From Trinickia terrae (lineage in GTDB: Bacteria > Pseudomonadota > Gammaproteobacteria > Burkholderiales > Burkholderiaceae), in the NCBI RefSeq assembly GCF_005144415.1, contig NZ_SWJE01000006.1, forward strand, positions 1 to 64,000: a DNA stretch of 64,000 nucleotides. The letters run 5' to 3'. The stretch's first letter is position 1. Each line of letters starts with the position of its first letter. Under the pieces are notes generated by a model. The model searched no databases and was not told where the DNA came from. It worked only from the letters and a program-made list of their open reading frames with translations. Of the stretch, positions 1 through 9,128 are shown one piece after another. A program made the position numbers and the translations under genes.

Positions 1-12
1 CCCGCCTCCCGC

Positions 13-1119
13 TCAATACAGCACGACCGAGCGAATCGATTCGCCCTTCTTCATCAGCTCGAAGCCGTCGTTGATCTTCTCGAGCGGCAGCGTGTGCGTG
101 ATGAGGTCGTCGATGTTGAGCTTGCCTTCCATGTACCAGTCGACGATCTTCGGCACGTCGGTGCGTCCGCGCGCGCCGCCGAACGCCGAGCCCTTCCACT
201 CGCGGCCCGTCACCAGCTGGAACGGCCGCGTGCTGATCTCCTCGCCCGCCGCCGCCACGCCGATGATGATCGATTGCCCCCAGCCCTTGTGGCAGCATTC
301 GAGCGCCTGGCGCATCGTCTTCACGTTGCCGATGCATTCGAACGAGTAGTCCGCGCCGCCGTCGGTGAGCTGCACGATGTGGTCGACGACGTTCTCCACG
401 TCCTTCGGGTTGACGAAGTGCGTCATGCCGAACTGCTTCGCGAGTTCGACGCGGCCCGGGTTGAGATCGACCCCGATGATCTTGTCCGCGCCCACCATCT
501 TCGCGCCCTGGATCACGTTCAGGCCGATGCCGCCGAGCCCGAACACCACCACGTTGGCGCCCGCCTCCACCTTCGCCGTGTAGACGACGGCGCCGACGCC
601 CGTCGTCACGCCGCAGCCGATGTAGCAGACCTTGTCGAACGGGGCGTCCTCGCGGATCTTCGCCACCGCGATCTCCGGCACGACGATGTAGTTCGAGAAG
701 GTCGAGGTGCCCATGTAATGAAAGACCGGCTTGCCGCCGACCGAAAAGCGCGAGGTCGCATCGGGCATCAGGCCGCGGCCTTGCGTCGCGCGGATCTTCT
801 GGCACAGGTTCGTCTTGCGCGACAGGCAGAACTTGCACTCGCGGCACTCCGGCGTGTAAAGCGGAATCACGTGATCGCCCTTCCTCAACGTGCCCACGCC
901 CGGGCCCACGTCCACCACCACGCCCGCGCCTTCATGCCCGAGGATCGCCGGGAAAATCCCTTCCGGGTCCGCGCCCGAAAGCGTGTAGTAGTCGGTGTGG
1001 CAGATGCCTGTCGCTTTCACCTCGATCAGCACTTCGCCCGCGCGCGGCCCTTCCAGATCGACTTCCTCGATCGTCAGCGGTGCGCCTGCCTTCCATGCGA
1101 TAGCGGCTCGTGTCTTCAT
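13..1119 (-). CDS. frmA: S-(hydroxymethyl)glutathione dehydrogenase / class III alcohol dehydrogenase
   Basis: This 368-residue cytosolic zinc enzyme oxidises S-hydroxymethylglutathione, the spontaneous adduct of formaldehyde and glutathione, to S-formylglutathione with NAD; it can also reduce S-nitrosoglutathione. Visible features are the catalytic zinc ligands (CHTD near residue 40, GHEG near 62, CIGCG near 168), the four-cysteine structural zinc loop (ECRECKFC followed by NLC, residues about 92-106) and the Rossmann motif GLGGIG near 195. Length is exactly that of the family. A GAGGAG ribosome site lies just before the ATG. The usual partner S-formylglutathione hydrolase would lie downstream, beyond the window start. 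The family assignment is firm. Confidence 0.96.
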   Translation of the reverse strand: MKTRAAIAWKAGAPLTIEEVDLEGPRAGEVLIEVKATGICHTDYYTLSGADPEGIFPAILGHEGAGVVVDVGPGVGTLRKGDHVIPLYTPECRECKFCLSRKTNLCQKIRATQGRGLMPDATSRFSVGGKPVFHYMGTSTFSNYIVVPEIAVAKIREDAPFDKVCYIGCGVTTGVGAVVYTAKVEAGANVVVFGLGGIGLNVIQGAKMVGADKIIGVDLNPGRVELAKQFGMTHFVNPKDVENVVDHIVQLTDGGADYSFECIGNVKTMRQALECCHKGWGQSIIIGVAAAGEEISTRPFQLVTGREWKGSAFGGARGRTDVPKIVDWYMEGKLNIDDLITHTLPLEKINDGFELMKKGESIRSVVLY

Positions 1120-1137
1120 ATCTCCTCGTCACTCAAG

Positions 1138-1168
1138 CTACGACCAGCCGAAATCATCCACTACGACC
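1138..1168. promoter_or_regulatory. Direct repeat upstream of the formaldehyde dehydrogenase gene
   Basis: The octamer CTACGACC occurs at 1138-1145 and again at 1161-1168, a 23-bp period, 19 bp upstream of the frmA start. Two same-face repeats about two helical turns apart suggest a regulator site, but no regulator gene is adjacent and no convincing -35/-10 pair is seen. This is an inference from spacing only. Confidence 0.3.
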
Positions 1169-1243
1169 GTCACCAACAACGCTATTTCAGCCCGCGTTGG
1201 CGAAAATGCAGTGCATGTTGACCAAAGGTCGGTGCCCCGAGAC

Positions 1244-2431
1244 TCAGTCCACATGCGCCATCGCATTGGAAGTCTCTTCCTTCAGCCCATCCCGGATCAC
1301 GTCGGCAAGGCGATCGACATCGTCGACCGTGTTGAACATGCCGAACGAAATGCGGATGCCGCCGCGCTCCGGCGAAACACGAACCTGGTTGCGCGCGAAA
1401 TGGTCAGCCCACTTCTGCACGGGCAAGGCGAGCACATAGATGTGGGAGCGCTGACCTCGCTCGCGCGGGCCGACCAACTCGACGCCGAGCCGGTCCAGGC
1501 GGCCAATCAAACGGTCGCCGAGCGCGAGCACGTGCCTCTGGATCTCGGGCACGCCGACGCTTTCGATCAGCTCGATCGCGGCCGACAACGCATGCAGGTC
1601 CGGCAGATTGACGTTGCCGAACTCGAAGCGGCACGCGTCATGGCGCGTCTCCATGTCGTCGGGGCGCGCGATGTAGTCCGCCGGCGGCCTCGCCATCGAG
1701 GACATCGCGAGATAAGCGGGCTGCAGCTCGGTCAAGCCATCCTGGACGTACAGGATGCCAAGCCCCTGCGGCACCAGCAGCCCCTTGTGCGTGCCCGCCG
1801 CCAGCACCGAAATGCCCAGCGCCTTGACGTCCACCGGAACCACGCCGACCGACTGCATCGCATCCACGACGAAGTAAATGCCGCGCTCCTTGCACAGCCG
1901 CCCGATACTGCCCAGTTCATGTACCTGTCCGGCGTGAAAGGTGACGTGAGACAGCGTCACGACCCTGGTGCGCTCATCGATATACGAAGCGAATGTGGCT
2001 GCCGTGGCGACTTCGGTGTCCGCGAGCCTGGCAAAGCGCACTTCCACGCCCTTGCGCTTCAGATTGAGCCACGCATAGGCATTGTTCGGATGGTCGCCCT
2101 CGATCAGCACGACGTTGTCGCCCGCAGTCAAAGGCACCGCGTTTGCCGCGATGTTCAATCCTTCCGAGGTGTTCTTCGTGAAAGCGATCTCGTTCGGCGC
2201 CGCATTCAAGAACCTGGCCACCTGCTCTCGCGTCCGCTCGACACGCCGCAGCCAGACCGACTTCGGACCGGCCGTTTCATGCCCTTCCGCATAGAACTCC
2301 TCGAGCGCTGTGCGAACGTTCGTCGAGAGCGGAGTCTGGAAGGCCGAATCGAGGTAAACCATCCGCTTCGTCACGGGGAATTGGCTCCGCACGGCGGCGA
2401 GCTTTTCAGTTGCGTTCATCGTCGATCTCAT
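1244..2431 (-). CDS. Class V aminotransferase (cysteine desulfurase-like, PLP enzyme)
   Basis: A fold-type I PLP enzyme of the NifS/selenocysteine-lyase/isopenicillin-N-epimerase group. The N-terminus has the family's YLDSAF start, the middle has FTKNTSEGLN and the cofactor-pocket DAMQSVG, and the PLP lysine sits in AGTHKGL. The reading frame extends upstream to 2506, but that would overlap the preceding transporter gene, so I use the ATG at 2431 (an in-frame ATG at 2419 is an alternative). Only 17 bp separate it from the transporter stop, so the two are almost certainly cotranscribed. That context suggests an amino-acid-like substrate imported by the neighbour. It lacks isc/suf neighbours, so a general Fe-S role is unlikely. 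The exact substrate is unknown. Confidence 0.88.
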   Translation of the reverse strand: MRSTMNATEKLAAVRSQFPVTKRMVYLDSAFQTPLSTNVRTALEEFYAEGHETAGPKSVWLRRVERTREQVARFLNAAPNEIAFTKNTSEGLNIAANAVPLTAGDNVVLIEGDHPNNAYAWLNLKRKGVEVRFARLADTEVATAATFASYIDERTRVVTLSHVTFHAGQVHELGSIGRLCKERGIYFVVDAMQSVGVVPVDVKALGISVLAAGTHKGLLVPQGLGILYVQDGLTELQPAYLAMSSMARPPADYIARPDDMETRHDACRFEFGNVNLPDLHALSAAIELIESVGVPEIQRHVLALGDRLIGRLDRLGVELVGPRERGQRSHIYVLALPVQKWADHFARNQVRVSPERGGIRISFGMFNTVDDVDRLADVIRDGLKEETSNAMAHVD

Positions 2432-2448
2432 AGTGGTTGCAGCTTGAT

Positions 2449-3714
2449 TTACAGCTTGAAAGCGCCAACGGCGTTCGACGGGCGCGCAGCCCGCCGCAGC
2501 TCCCACTTCGCAATGACGGCGGCTGCGATGCTGTTGCCGATCACGTTGGTGACCGTGCGCCCCATGTCGATGAACGTATCGGCTGCCAGCAGCAGCGCGA
2601 TGCCTTCAACCGGAATGCCGAACAGGGGCAGCGTGGCGGCCACGACGACAATCGATGCGCGCGGCACGCCCGCAATTCCCTTGCTGGAAACGAGCATCAC
2701 GAACAGCATGCCCACCTGCTGCACGAAGCTCATGTGAATGCCGTAGGCCTGCAGCAGGAACACCGAGGCGAACGCCTGATACATCATCGATCCGTCGGCA
2801 TTGAACGAATACGCGAGCGGCAGAACGAAGGCCGTGATCTTGTTCGAGATGCCGAACTCCTCGAGCTGCTCGAGCATCTTCGGGAACGTCGCCTCGCTGC
2901 TCGAAGTCGAGAACGCGATCAGCATCGGCTCCTTGACGAGACCGAGCAGGCGGAACACTTCGGAGCCGATGAACAGAAAGCCGATGCCGATCAGCAGGCA
3001 GCACAGCAGCGCCATCCCGCTATAGACGCCGCCGATGAACTTGCCGTAGACGCTGAGCACGCCCAGACCTTGCACCGTAACCACCGACGCGACGGCCGCG
3101 AACACGCCCAGCGGAGCAAAGCGCATCACGTAGTCGGTCACTTTGAGCATGGCCTTGAACGCCCCCTCGATCGCCGAGCCGAGCGCTTGCATGGCCGGCT
3201 CCCGCTCGCGCAGCGCCGACACGGCGAAGCCGAAGAAGAGCGCGAAGACCAGGATCGCGATGATGTCGTTCTGCGCCATGGCCAGGAAGATGCTCTGCGG
3301 AACGATATGGGAGACGAAGTTCTTGAGGCTGAACGCCGCCGTGCTCACGTCCGTCGAGGCGCCGCCGTGCGGCACCTCGACGCCGACGCCCAACCCCATG
3401 AGGTTCGACAGCGCCAGGCCCAGGACCAGGGAAAGGATGGACGCCGCGATGAACCAGAGAATCGCTCGCACGCCGATGCGGCCCACGTCTCCCGGCGTTC
3501 CGGTGTGCCCCATGCCGGCCACCACACCGGTGAACACCAGCGGCGCGATGACCATCTTGATGAGACGCAGAAAGATGTCGGTCAGCATCGAAAAGTAGCC
3601 GGCGATCTGCTTGTCGAGTTCCGGCGAACCCGTGGCTGCATGAATGACGGATCCGACGACGATGCCGGCAATCAGGCCGGCGAAGATCCAGGTGGAGAGT
3701 CGATTGCGCTTCAT
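2449..3714 (-). CDS. Dicarboxylate/amino acid:cation symporter (DAACS family)
   Basis: A 421-residue inner-membrane sodium- or proton-coupled symporter of the DctA/GltP family. It has eight hydrophobic helices plus re-entrant loops; the family signatures SSSEATFP (hairpin 1), LPLAYSFNADGS and DTFIDMGRTVTNV (substrate and cation site) are all intact. The start is ATG 3714 (N-terminus MKRNRLSTW); an extension to 3855 would run through the regulatory palindrome and is rejected. It is divergent from an IclR regulator and followed by a class V aminotransferase gene, so the imported solute is probably an amino acid or dicarboxylate processed by that enzyme. It is a paralogue of the second DAACS transporter near 18 kb, not a close copy. 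Confidence 0.93.
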   Translation of the reverse strand: MKRNRLSTWIFAGLIAGIVVGSVIHAATGSPELDKQIAGYFSMLTDIFLRLIKMVIAPLVFTGVVAGMGHTGTPGDVGRIGVRAILWFIAASILSLVLGLALSNLMGLGVGVEVPHGGASTDVSTAAFSLKNFVSHIVPQSIFLAMAQNDIIAILVFALFFGFAVSALREREPAMQALGSAIEGAFKAMLKVTDYVMRFAPLGVFAAVASVVTVQGLGVLSVYGKFIGGVYSGMALLCCLLIGIGFLFIGSEVFRLLGLVKEPMLIAFSTSSSEATFPKMLEQLEEFGISNKITAFVLPLAYSFNADGSMMYQAFASVFLLQAYGIHMSFVQQVGMLFVMLVSSKGIAGVPRASIVVVAATLPLFGIPVEGIALLLAADTFIDMGRTVTNVIGNSIAAAVIAKWELRRAARPSNAVGAFKL

Positions 3715-3735
3715 GGTTGGCACCCCGCTGTGTAT

Positions 3736-3752
3736 GTTCCATTTTTTGGATT
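3736..3752. promoter_or_regulatory. Probable IclR-family operator, transporter side
   Basis: GTTCCATTTTTTGGATT matches 14 of 17 bases of the perfect palindrome at 3922-3938 at the other end of the same intergenic region. It lies 22 bp upstream of the transporter start, between that start and a TTGACA -35-like hexamer, where a bound protein would block transcription. A partial third copy (TTTTGGAATCC on the minus strand) lies at 3819-3829. Confidence 0.6.
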
Positions 3753-3764
3753 TCAAAATTCCAT

Positions 3765-3770
3765 TGTCAA
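3765..3770 (-). promoter_or_regulatory. Candidate -35 box for the symporter-aminotransferase operon
   Basis: On the minus strand this hexamer is TTGACA, the sigma70 consensus. The best -10 candidate, AAAAAT about 18 bp downstream, is weak. The putative operator at 3736-3752 overlaps the -10/start region, consistent with control by the divergent IclR-type protein. Confidence 0.45.
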
Positions 3771-3921
3771 GGACATATACGAACGGCAATCGGCAGACGA
3801 TTGTGTGGCAATCGCCCTGGATTCCAAAACGATTAAGGCAACCACCGGATTTCACACGCAGCGGCAGGACCAGCTGTTAAGCGTAAACACCTACCACAAA
3901 CCCCATCCATCGGTAAAATAC

Positions 3922-3938
3922 GTTCCGTTTTTTGGAAC
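3922..3938. promoter_or_regulatory. Probable IclR-family operator, regulator side
   Basis: A perfect inverted repeat: GTTCC and GGAAC arms separated by seven bases (GTTTTTT). It sits just before the regulator gene, after a TAAAAT -10-like hexamer at 3914-3919, suggesting autoregulation. IclR-family proteins commonly bind palindromes with GGAA/TTCC half sites; that this is the site of the neighbouring regulator is inferred. Confidence 0.6.
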
Positions 3939-3992
3939 TAAAATATCGTGATGATGCAAGCAAAAGTGTCCACATCGAATTCAGGTATTCTT

Positions 3993-4913
3993 ATGCGTCC
4001 CGTCATCGAGCAAACCCAATCGACCAAGCGCCAGCGCTTGTCCGCAGAGCGTGAGATTGCTGAAGCCATGCGCAAGGTAGAAGACATCCCAGTCCCGGAA
4101 ACGCCGGAAGCCGAGGCATCGCCCACCGAGCGGGCGTTTCACGTCGTCGAAATGACGGCTCAGCTCGGCAGGGTCTCGACGGCCGATATCGTCGCCGCGC
4201 TCGGCATCCCCAAGACCACGGCGCATCGGCTCGTGAGCAACCTCGAGGAGTTCGGCTTCCTCGAGCACGGCATGGAGCGCGGCCGATACCAGGTCGGCCC
4301 GCGCCTGCTGGAGCTGGCGACCAACATCCTCGCCGCGTCCACCACTCATGGGCCGATTCACGCGCTGCTGATGGAAATTTCGCGGCGGACCGCCGAGACC
4401 GTGAGCCTCGGGGTCATGCGCGGCTCGGAGGTGGTGTACATCGACAGCGCCATCGGCAACTCGCCGTTGACGCTCAACTTCCAGAAAGGGCACCGCGCGC
4501 CCGCCCACTGCACGTCGAGCGGACGCGTCTTCCTCGCCAACATGGAGCGAAAGCAACTCGACGCGTACATGCTGAGCGGCCCGTGGGAGCCGATCACCCC
4601 CTACACGATCGTCGACCCCGATCGCCTGCGGCAGGAAATCGACCTCGCGCGCAAGCAGGGCTTCGCGACCAACGATTCCGAGTTCGCCATCGGCGTGGTC
4701 GGCGCGGCCGTGCCCATTGCGGGCCGGAACGGCCGCGTCGTGGCCTGCCTGAGCATTTCGGCGCCCAAGGCGCGCAAGTCGCTGGACGACGTCGCCTTGC
4801 TCGTCCCGACACTCCAGGCCGCCGCGCTGCGCGTCTCCAAGATGCTCGGCGTCATCGGCGGTGACGACGCCGAGGAAGAATCAGAGCCGAAAGCAGCGCG
4901 GCGCAGGCGCTGA
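3993..4913 (+). CDS. IclR-family transcriptional regulator
   Basis: An IclR-type repressor/activator: winged helix (residues about 50-110, with VSTADIVAALGIPKTTAHRLV as recognition region) followed by the IclR ligand-binding domain (ETVSLGVMRGSEVVYIDSA, GHRAPAHCTSSGRVFLA, GVVGAAVPIAGRNGRVVACLSIS). I prefer ATG 3993 (MRPVIEQT, AGG 8 bases upstream); GTG 3948 and two ATGs at 3951/3954 are in frame but lie within 13 bases of the operator palindrome. It has a longer N-terminal tail and a basic C-terminal tail (KAARRRR) than typical family members. It is divergent from the symporter-aminotransferase operon, which it presumably controls. It converges on the efflux operon with only 2 bp between stops. 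Confidence 0.93.
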   Translation: MRPVIEQTQSTKRQRLSAEREIAEAMRKVEDIPVPETPEAEASPTERAFHVVEMTAQLGRVSTADIVAALGIPKTTAHRLVSNLEEFGFLEHGMERGRYQVGPRLLELATNILAASTTHGPIHALLMEISRRTAETVSLGVMRGSEVVYIDSAIGNSPLTLNFQKGHRAPAHCTSSGRVFLANMERKQLDAYMLSGPWEPITPYTIVDPDRLRQEIDLARKQGFATNDSEFAIGVVGAAVPIAGRNGRVVACLSISAPKARKSLDDVALLVPTLQAAALRVSKMLGVIGGDDAEEESEPKAARRRR

Positions 4914-4915
4914 CC

Positions 4916-6352
4916 TCACTTCGCCGCCACCGTTTCAGGCGTCGCGGCAGCCACCGCTTCGTTCCGGCTCCAACCGCCGCCAAGCGAGCGATACAACGCG
5001 ACCGCCGACAGCGCATGCTCGCGTTGCGCCTGGTTCAGCGCGTCCGAGTCGCGCAGATACGCCTCCTGCGCGGACAACACATCGAGGAAGTCCGTCGCGC
5101 CGCCCTTGTAGAGCTCGTTCGCCAGCTTGAGCGACTTGTCCGACGCGCTCAACGCATCCTGAAGCCGCTGCGCCTCCTGCGTCGAGCTGACGAGATCGGC
5201 GCGCGAATCCTCGACCTCGCGCAACGCCTGCAGCATGGTCTGGTGCAGGCCGAGCTCCGATTCGCGCATCTTGCTCTCGCTCTGATCGATGTGCGCCGTG
5301 ATACGGCCGGCGTTGAAGATCGGGCTCGCCGCGCTCAGCGCCGCGCTGAACAGGTTGTCGGTCAAAGTCGGCAAGCCGAGGTACGACGCGGCAAGCAATC
5401 CGTCGGACAGGTTCAGCGAAAACTTCGGATACCGCTCCGCCTTAGCGACACCGACCTGAGCCGCCCGCTCTTCGACCTGCGCATACGCGGTCAGCACGTC
5501 GGGGCGCCGCAGCAGCGCCTCGGAGGGCAAGGTCTCGGGCACGGTCGGCCCAGGCGCCGGAATCGGCGCGGGCGTCGCCAGCACGAGCTTGTCGACCGAC
5601 TCGGGCGTTCTCCCCGAATACACCGCGATCAGGTTCAACTGGTGCTGAATCGCCGCCTGTGCCGGCGGAATCCGCGCCTTGAGCGCGTCCAGCTGGTTCT
5701 GCGCCCGCGTGACGTCGAGCTGAGTCGAAAGACCGAACTTCAGCCGCTCCTGCGTCAGCTGCAGCGCGCGCTCGCGGATGCGCTCGTTGTCCTGCAGGAT
5801 CCGCAGCTCGGACTGGGCCCAGCGCAAATCGACATAGGCCGATGCCGTGTTGGCCGCGAGCGCGAGCCCAACCGCATCTTCGGCGTGCCGTTGCCCGACC
5901 AGTTGCGCCTGGGCCGCAAGCAGGTCGAGCCGCTCGCCGCCGAAGACATCGGGCGACCAGGCGAGCGCCAGCCCCACGCCCCCCTCTTTCACATAGCCCA
6001 CGGGCGGCGGTATGTTCTGGCGCGAATAGGAACCCTGTGCCGTGGCGTCGAGCTCGGGCAGAAGAACCGCGCGCTTTTGCACTGTCAGCGACTGCGCCTG
6101 CTTCACGCGCTCCATGGCGGCCTGCAAGTCGAGGTTGCCGGTCAGGACGATGTCGATCAATTGGTCGAGAACCGGGTCGTTGAACTGCGCCCACCAGGTC
6201 TTCGCATCGACGCCCGCCGGCGGCGCTTCCACGCTCCAGCCTTGCGGCGCGACGTTCGACACCGACGCCGGAAGACCGTCGTGCCGCGCCGGCTGAACCG
6301 CACAGGCGGACACGAACAGGCTGGCTGCAACGGCAATCAATAGCTTTTTCAT
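4916..6352 (-). CDS. Outer-membrane efflux lipoprotein (NodT/OprM-type, TolC family)
   Basis: A 478-residue outer-membrane channel of tripartite efflux pumps. The N-terminus MKKLLIAVAASLFVSAC is a lipoprotein signal with the lipobox cysteine at residue 17. Two OEP repeats are seen: residues about 60-250 and 265-460, each with the long coiled helices of the TolC barrel (QAAMERVKQAQSLTV; ALREVEDSRADLVSS). It is the last gene of a three-gene operon, 18 bp after the MFS gene, and supplies the outer-membrane exit for the EmrAB-like pair. Length and architecture are normal for the NodT subfamily. Confidence 0.93.
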   Translation of the reverse strand: MKKLLIAVAASLFVSACAVQPARHDGLPASVSNVAPQGWSVEAPPAGVDAKTWWAQFNDPVLDQLIDIVLTGNLDLQAAMERVKQAQSLTVQKRAVLLPELDATAQGSYSRQNIPPPVGYVKEGGVGLALAWSPDVFGGERLDLLAAQAQLVGQRHAEDAVGLALAANTASAYVDLRWAQSELRILQDNERIRERALQLTQERLKFGLSTQLDVTRAQNQLDALKARIPPAQAAIQHQLNLIAVYSGRTPESVDKLVLATPAPIPAPGPTVPETLPSEALLRRPDVLTAYAQVEERAAQVGVAKAERYPKFSLNLSDGLLAASYLGLPTLTDNLFSAALSAASPIFNAGRITAHIDQSESKMRESELGLHQTMLQALREVEDSRADLVSSTQEAQRLQDALSASDKSLKLANELYKGGATDFLDVLSAQEAYLRDSDALNQAQREHALSAVALYRSLGGGWSRNEAVAAATPETVAAK

Positions 6353-6370
6353 GATGACCTCGATGTGCGC

Positions 6371-7945
6371 TCAGTGCGCATCCGGCGGCGGCGCCGTCAT
6401 GGAAATGGGTTTGGAAAACAGCACCGCGACGATGGCGGCCAGGAAGCACAGCGACAGCACGTAGAAGGTGTCCGCGTAAGTCAGCGTCAGCGCCTCCCGG
6501 TAAATCAGCGCATGCAGGTTCGCGAGCCCGGACTGCGCCGCGTTCAAGGCGTCGCCGGCTACGTTCGCCCAATGCTCGGTCTGTCCGTCGAGGACCGCGT
6601 CGACCTGCGGCCGCCCCGCCGTGACGCTTTCATTGAGGCGCAAGTAGTGGAAGTTCAGCCGGTCGTTGAGCATCGTCGCACTGACCGCGATGCCGATCGC
6701 GCCGCCGAGGTTGCGCATCAGGTTGAAGAGGCCGCTCGCCGACTTGAGACGCGACTGGGGCAGCGAGCCGAGCGCCATCGTCACGATGGGCGGCACCGAG
6801 AACTGCTGGCCGATCCCGCGCAGCGCCTGCGGCAGCAGCAGCTGCTGCCATCCCCAGTCGTGCGTGAGCGGCGTGTACAGGTAGCAGCCGACGCCGAAGC
6901 ACACGAGCCCGAACATCAGCAGCACGCGCATGCTGATGTAGCGCGCCGCGATCGCGTAGGCCACGAGCGCGAGCAGCTGGAACGCGCCGACCGAGAGCAG
7001 CGCGACGCCGATCTGCAGCGAATTCAGCCCGCGGACTTGGGCGAGAAACAGCGGCGTCAGGAACACCGCGACGAAGATGCCGATCCCCGTGATGAACGAC
7101 AGCAGGCTGCCGATGCCGAAGTTGCGGACCACCATGGCGCGAAGATCGACGATGGGGTCCTTCGCCGTCAGCGCATGCACCAGGAACAGGAAGCCGCAGA
7201 TGGCCGAGATCCAGGTGCAGGCGACGATGATGTGATCGCCGAACCAGTTCTTGCGCGGCCCCTCTTCGAGCACGTACTCAAGGCAGCCGAGGAAGCCCGA
7301 CATCAGGACGATGCCGAGGTAGTCCCCTTTCTTCAGCAGCGATAGGTCGGGTTCGTCGATGTGCACGTACTTCGGCACGAGCGCCGCGACGGCGATGCCG
7401 GGAACGAGGTTCAGGTAGAACAGCCAGTGCCACGACCATTGGTCGGTGATCCAGCCGCCGATGACCGGGCCGATGGCCGGCGCAAGCGACGCCAGCGCGC
7501 CGATGGTAGTGGAAGCGACGAGCCGCTGCTTGCCCGGGAACAGCACGAAGGCCGTCGTGAAGACCGTCGGGATCATGGCCGCGCCGAGCGCGCCCTGCAG
7601 GCAGCGAAAGAGGATCATCGAATTGATGTCCCACGCCATGCCGCACAGCATGCTGGTGATCGTGAAGCCGACCGCCGACGCCACGAAAAGCCAGCGCGTC
7701 GAGAACACTTTCGACAGCCATCCCGACATCGGAATGACGAGGATTTCGGCAATCAGATAGGCCGTCTGCACCCACGACAGTTCGTCCTGGCTCGCGGACA
7801 AGCCGCCGCCGATGTCGCGCAGCGAAGACGCCACGATCTGGATGTCGAGCGTCGCCATGAAGAAGCCGAGGCACATCAGTCCGAACGCGAACACGCGCTG
7901 CCGCATCGGCTGCGCCGACGGATCGGCGGGATGAGTCGTTTGCAT
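6371..7945 (-). CDS. DHA2-family MFS drug:proton antiporter (EmrB-like)
   Basis: A 524-residue inner-membrane antiporter with 14 predicted helices. The N-terminal helix carries the DHA2 signature (FFMATLDIQIVASSL), followed by WVQTAYLIAEI and the motif-A region GWLSKVFSTRWLF; antiporter motif C-like glycine-rich stretches follow (ASLAPAIGPVIGGW). It works with the periplasmic adaptor encoded 18 bp upstream and the outer-membrane channel 18 bp downstream to export amphipathic toxic compounds. EmrB/FarB-type is the best subclass; the actual substrates cannot be read from sequence. Confidence 0.94.
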   Translation of the reverse strand: MQTTHPADPSAQPMRQRVFAFGLMCLGFFMATLDIQIVASSLRDIGGGLSASQDELSWVQTAYLIAEILVIPMSGWLSKVFSTRWLFVASAVGFTITSMLCGMAWDINSMILFRCLQGALGAAMIPTVFTTAFVLFPGKQRLVASTTIGALASLAPAIGPVIGGWITDQWSWHWLFYLNLVPGIAVAALVPKYVHIDEPDLSLLKKGDYLGIVLMSGFLGCLEYVLEEGPRKNWFGDHIIVACTWISAICGFLFLVHALTAKDPIVDLRAMVVRNFGIGSLLSFITGIGIFVAVFLTPLFLAQVRGLNSLQIGVALLSVGAFQLLALVAYAIAARYISMRVLLMFGLVCFGVGCYLYTPLTHDWGWQQLLLPQALRGIGQQFSVPPIVTMALGSLPQSRLKSASGLFNLMRNLGGAIGIAVSATMLNDRLNFHYLRLNESVTAGRPQVDAVLDGQTEHWANVAGDALNAAQSGLANLHALIYREALTLTYADTFYVLSLCFLAAIVAVLFSKPISMTAPPPDAH

Positions 7946-7963
7946 GCTTGTCTCCCGAACCCG

Positions 7964-9043
7964 TTACTTGCCCGTATGGACCGTGACGACCGCCGAAAGC
8001 CCCGGGCGCAGCACGTCGCCGAGCCCCGGCTGCGGGTCGAGGCGGATGCGCACGGGCACGCGCTGCACGATCTTCGTGAAGTTGCCGGTCGCGTTCTCCG
8101 GGGGCAGCACGCTGAAGGTCGCGCCGGTGGCCGGCGCCAGGCTTTCGACGCGGCCATGGAACGAGCGGCTGGAAGCATCGAGCGACACGTCGACCGCATC
8201 GCCGCCGCGCATGGTCTTGAGCTGGTCTTCCTTGAAGTTCGCGTCGATCCAGAGGCCGTTGCCCGGCACCACGGTGAGCAGCGGCACGCCGACTTTCGCG
8301 AGCACGCCCACGCGCGCCGTGCGATTGCCGATGTAGCCGTCGACCGGGGAACGGATGGTCGTGTATTCGACGTTCAATTCGGCGACGCGCTGCGCGGCCA
8401 GCGCCGTGTCGACCTGAGCCCGGGCGTCGGCGAGCTGCGCGCCGATGACGTCGAGCTCGCGCTGCGCCGCCGACACGCCGGCATCGCTGCGCTGCACCGC
8501 CGCCTGCGCCTTCGAATAGTCCGCATCGGCGTGCTCGACGATCTGGTTCGACACGGCGTCGTCCTTGACCAGCTCGCGATAGCGCGTCTTGTCCAGCGTG
8601 GTGCGCGTGAGCTCCGCGGCCGCGGCGCTCTTTTCCGCGTTCTGCTGCGCGATCACCGAGATCTGCAAGGTCTGCTTGGCCTGCAGCTCGTCGACCACCG
8701 CGCGGGCGCGCCCGACCTCCGCCGTGGCCTGCGCGAGCTGCGCGTCGTAGTCGCGCGCATCGAGGCGGATCAGCACCTGCCCCGCCTTCACGCGCTGGTT
8801 GTCGGTCACCTCGATGTCGTCGACGAAGCCGGTGACCTTCGGCGCCATGACGGTGACGTCGCCGCCGACGTAGGCGTCGTCGGTCGTCTGCTCGAAACGC
8901 AGGACTGTGTACCAATAGGTCCCGGCCGCGGCGAGCACGACAGCCACTGCCGACACGGCAAGCTTCATCCACGGGAACGGGCGGGTCCGCGTCGCGGCAG
9001 CATCTGCGACGGCGGTCTTCTGGGAGGAGACGGAAGTATTCAT
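7964..9043 (-). CDS. HlyD-family periplasmic adaptor of an EmrAB-type pump
   Basis: A 359-residue membrane fusion protein: cytoplasmic tail, one helix (residues about 25-45, MKLAVSAVAVVLAAAGTYWY), N-terminal biotinyl-lipoyl half, a long alpha-hairpin (residues about 95-200) and the beta-barrel with RSPVDGYIGNRTARVGVLAKVG. I use ATG 9043 (MNTSVSSQ); the frame continues to 9076 but would start inside a regulatory palindrome. It is the first gene of the adaptor-antiporter-channel operon and bridges inner and outer membrane components. EmrA is the nearest characterised relative. Confidence 0.93.
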   Translation of the reverse strand: MNTSVSSQKTAVADAAATRTRPFPWMKLAVSAVAVVLAAAGTYWYTVLRFEQTTDDAYVGGDVTVMAPKVTGFVDDIEVTDNQRVKAGQVLIRLDARDYDAQLAQATAEVGRARAVVDELQAKQTLQISVIAQQNAEKSAAAAELTRTTLDKTRYRELVKDDAVSNQIVEHADADYSKAQAAVQRSDAGVSAAQRELDVIGAQLADARAQVDTALAAQRVAELNVEYTTIRSPVDGYIGNRTARVGVLAKVGVPLLTVVPGNGLWIDANFKEDQLKTMRGGDAVDVSLDASSRSFHGRVESLAPATGATFSVLPPENATGNFTKIVQRVPVRIRLDPQPGLGDVLRPGLSAVVTVHTGK

Positions 9044-9059
9044 CGGTTTGCCTGTGTAT

Positions 9060-9076
9060 ATGCACAAAATGTGCAT
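9060..9076. promoter_or_regulatory. 17-bp perfect palindrome upstream of the efflux operon
   Basis: ATGCACA and TGTGCAT arms flank AAA. The centre is 25 bp upstream of the adaptor ATG. It is a candidate operator for the LysR regulator encoded next to it, or for another repressor. Confidence 0.55.
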
Positions 9077-9128
9077 GCGCGCAGGTTAGCGGTGTGCCGG
9101 GCGCAAAGCGATGCCGCGCGCGCCACCA

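Noticed and set aside
995-2737. 580-codon plus-strand frame across the aminotransferase gene
   Set aside because: No start signal or domain; conflicts with a well-supported PLP enzyme.
3715-3855. 47-codon N-terminal extension of the first symporter
   Set aside because: It would cross the promoter and operator; the family start is MKRN at 3714.
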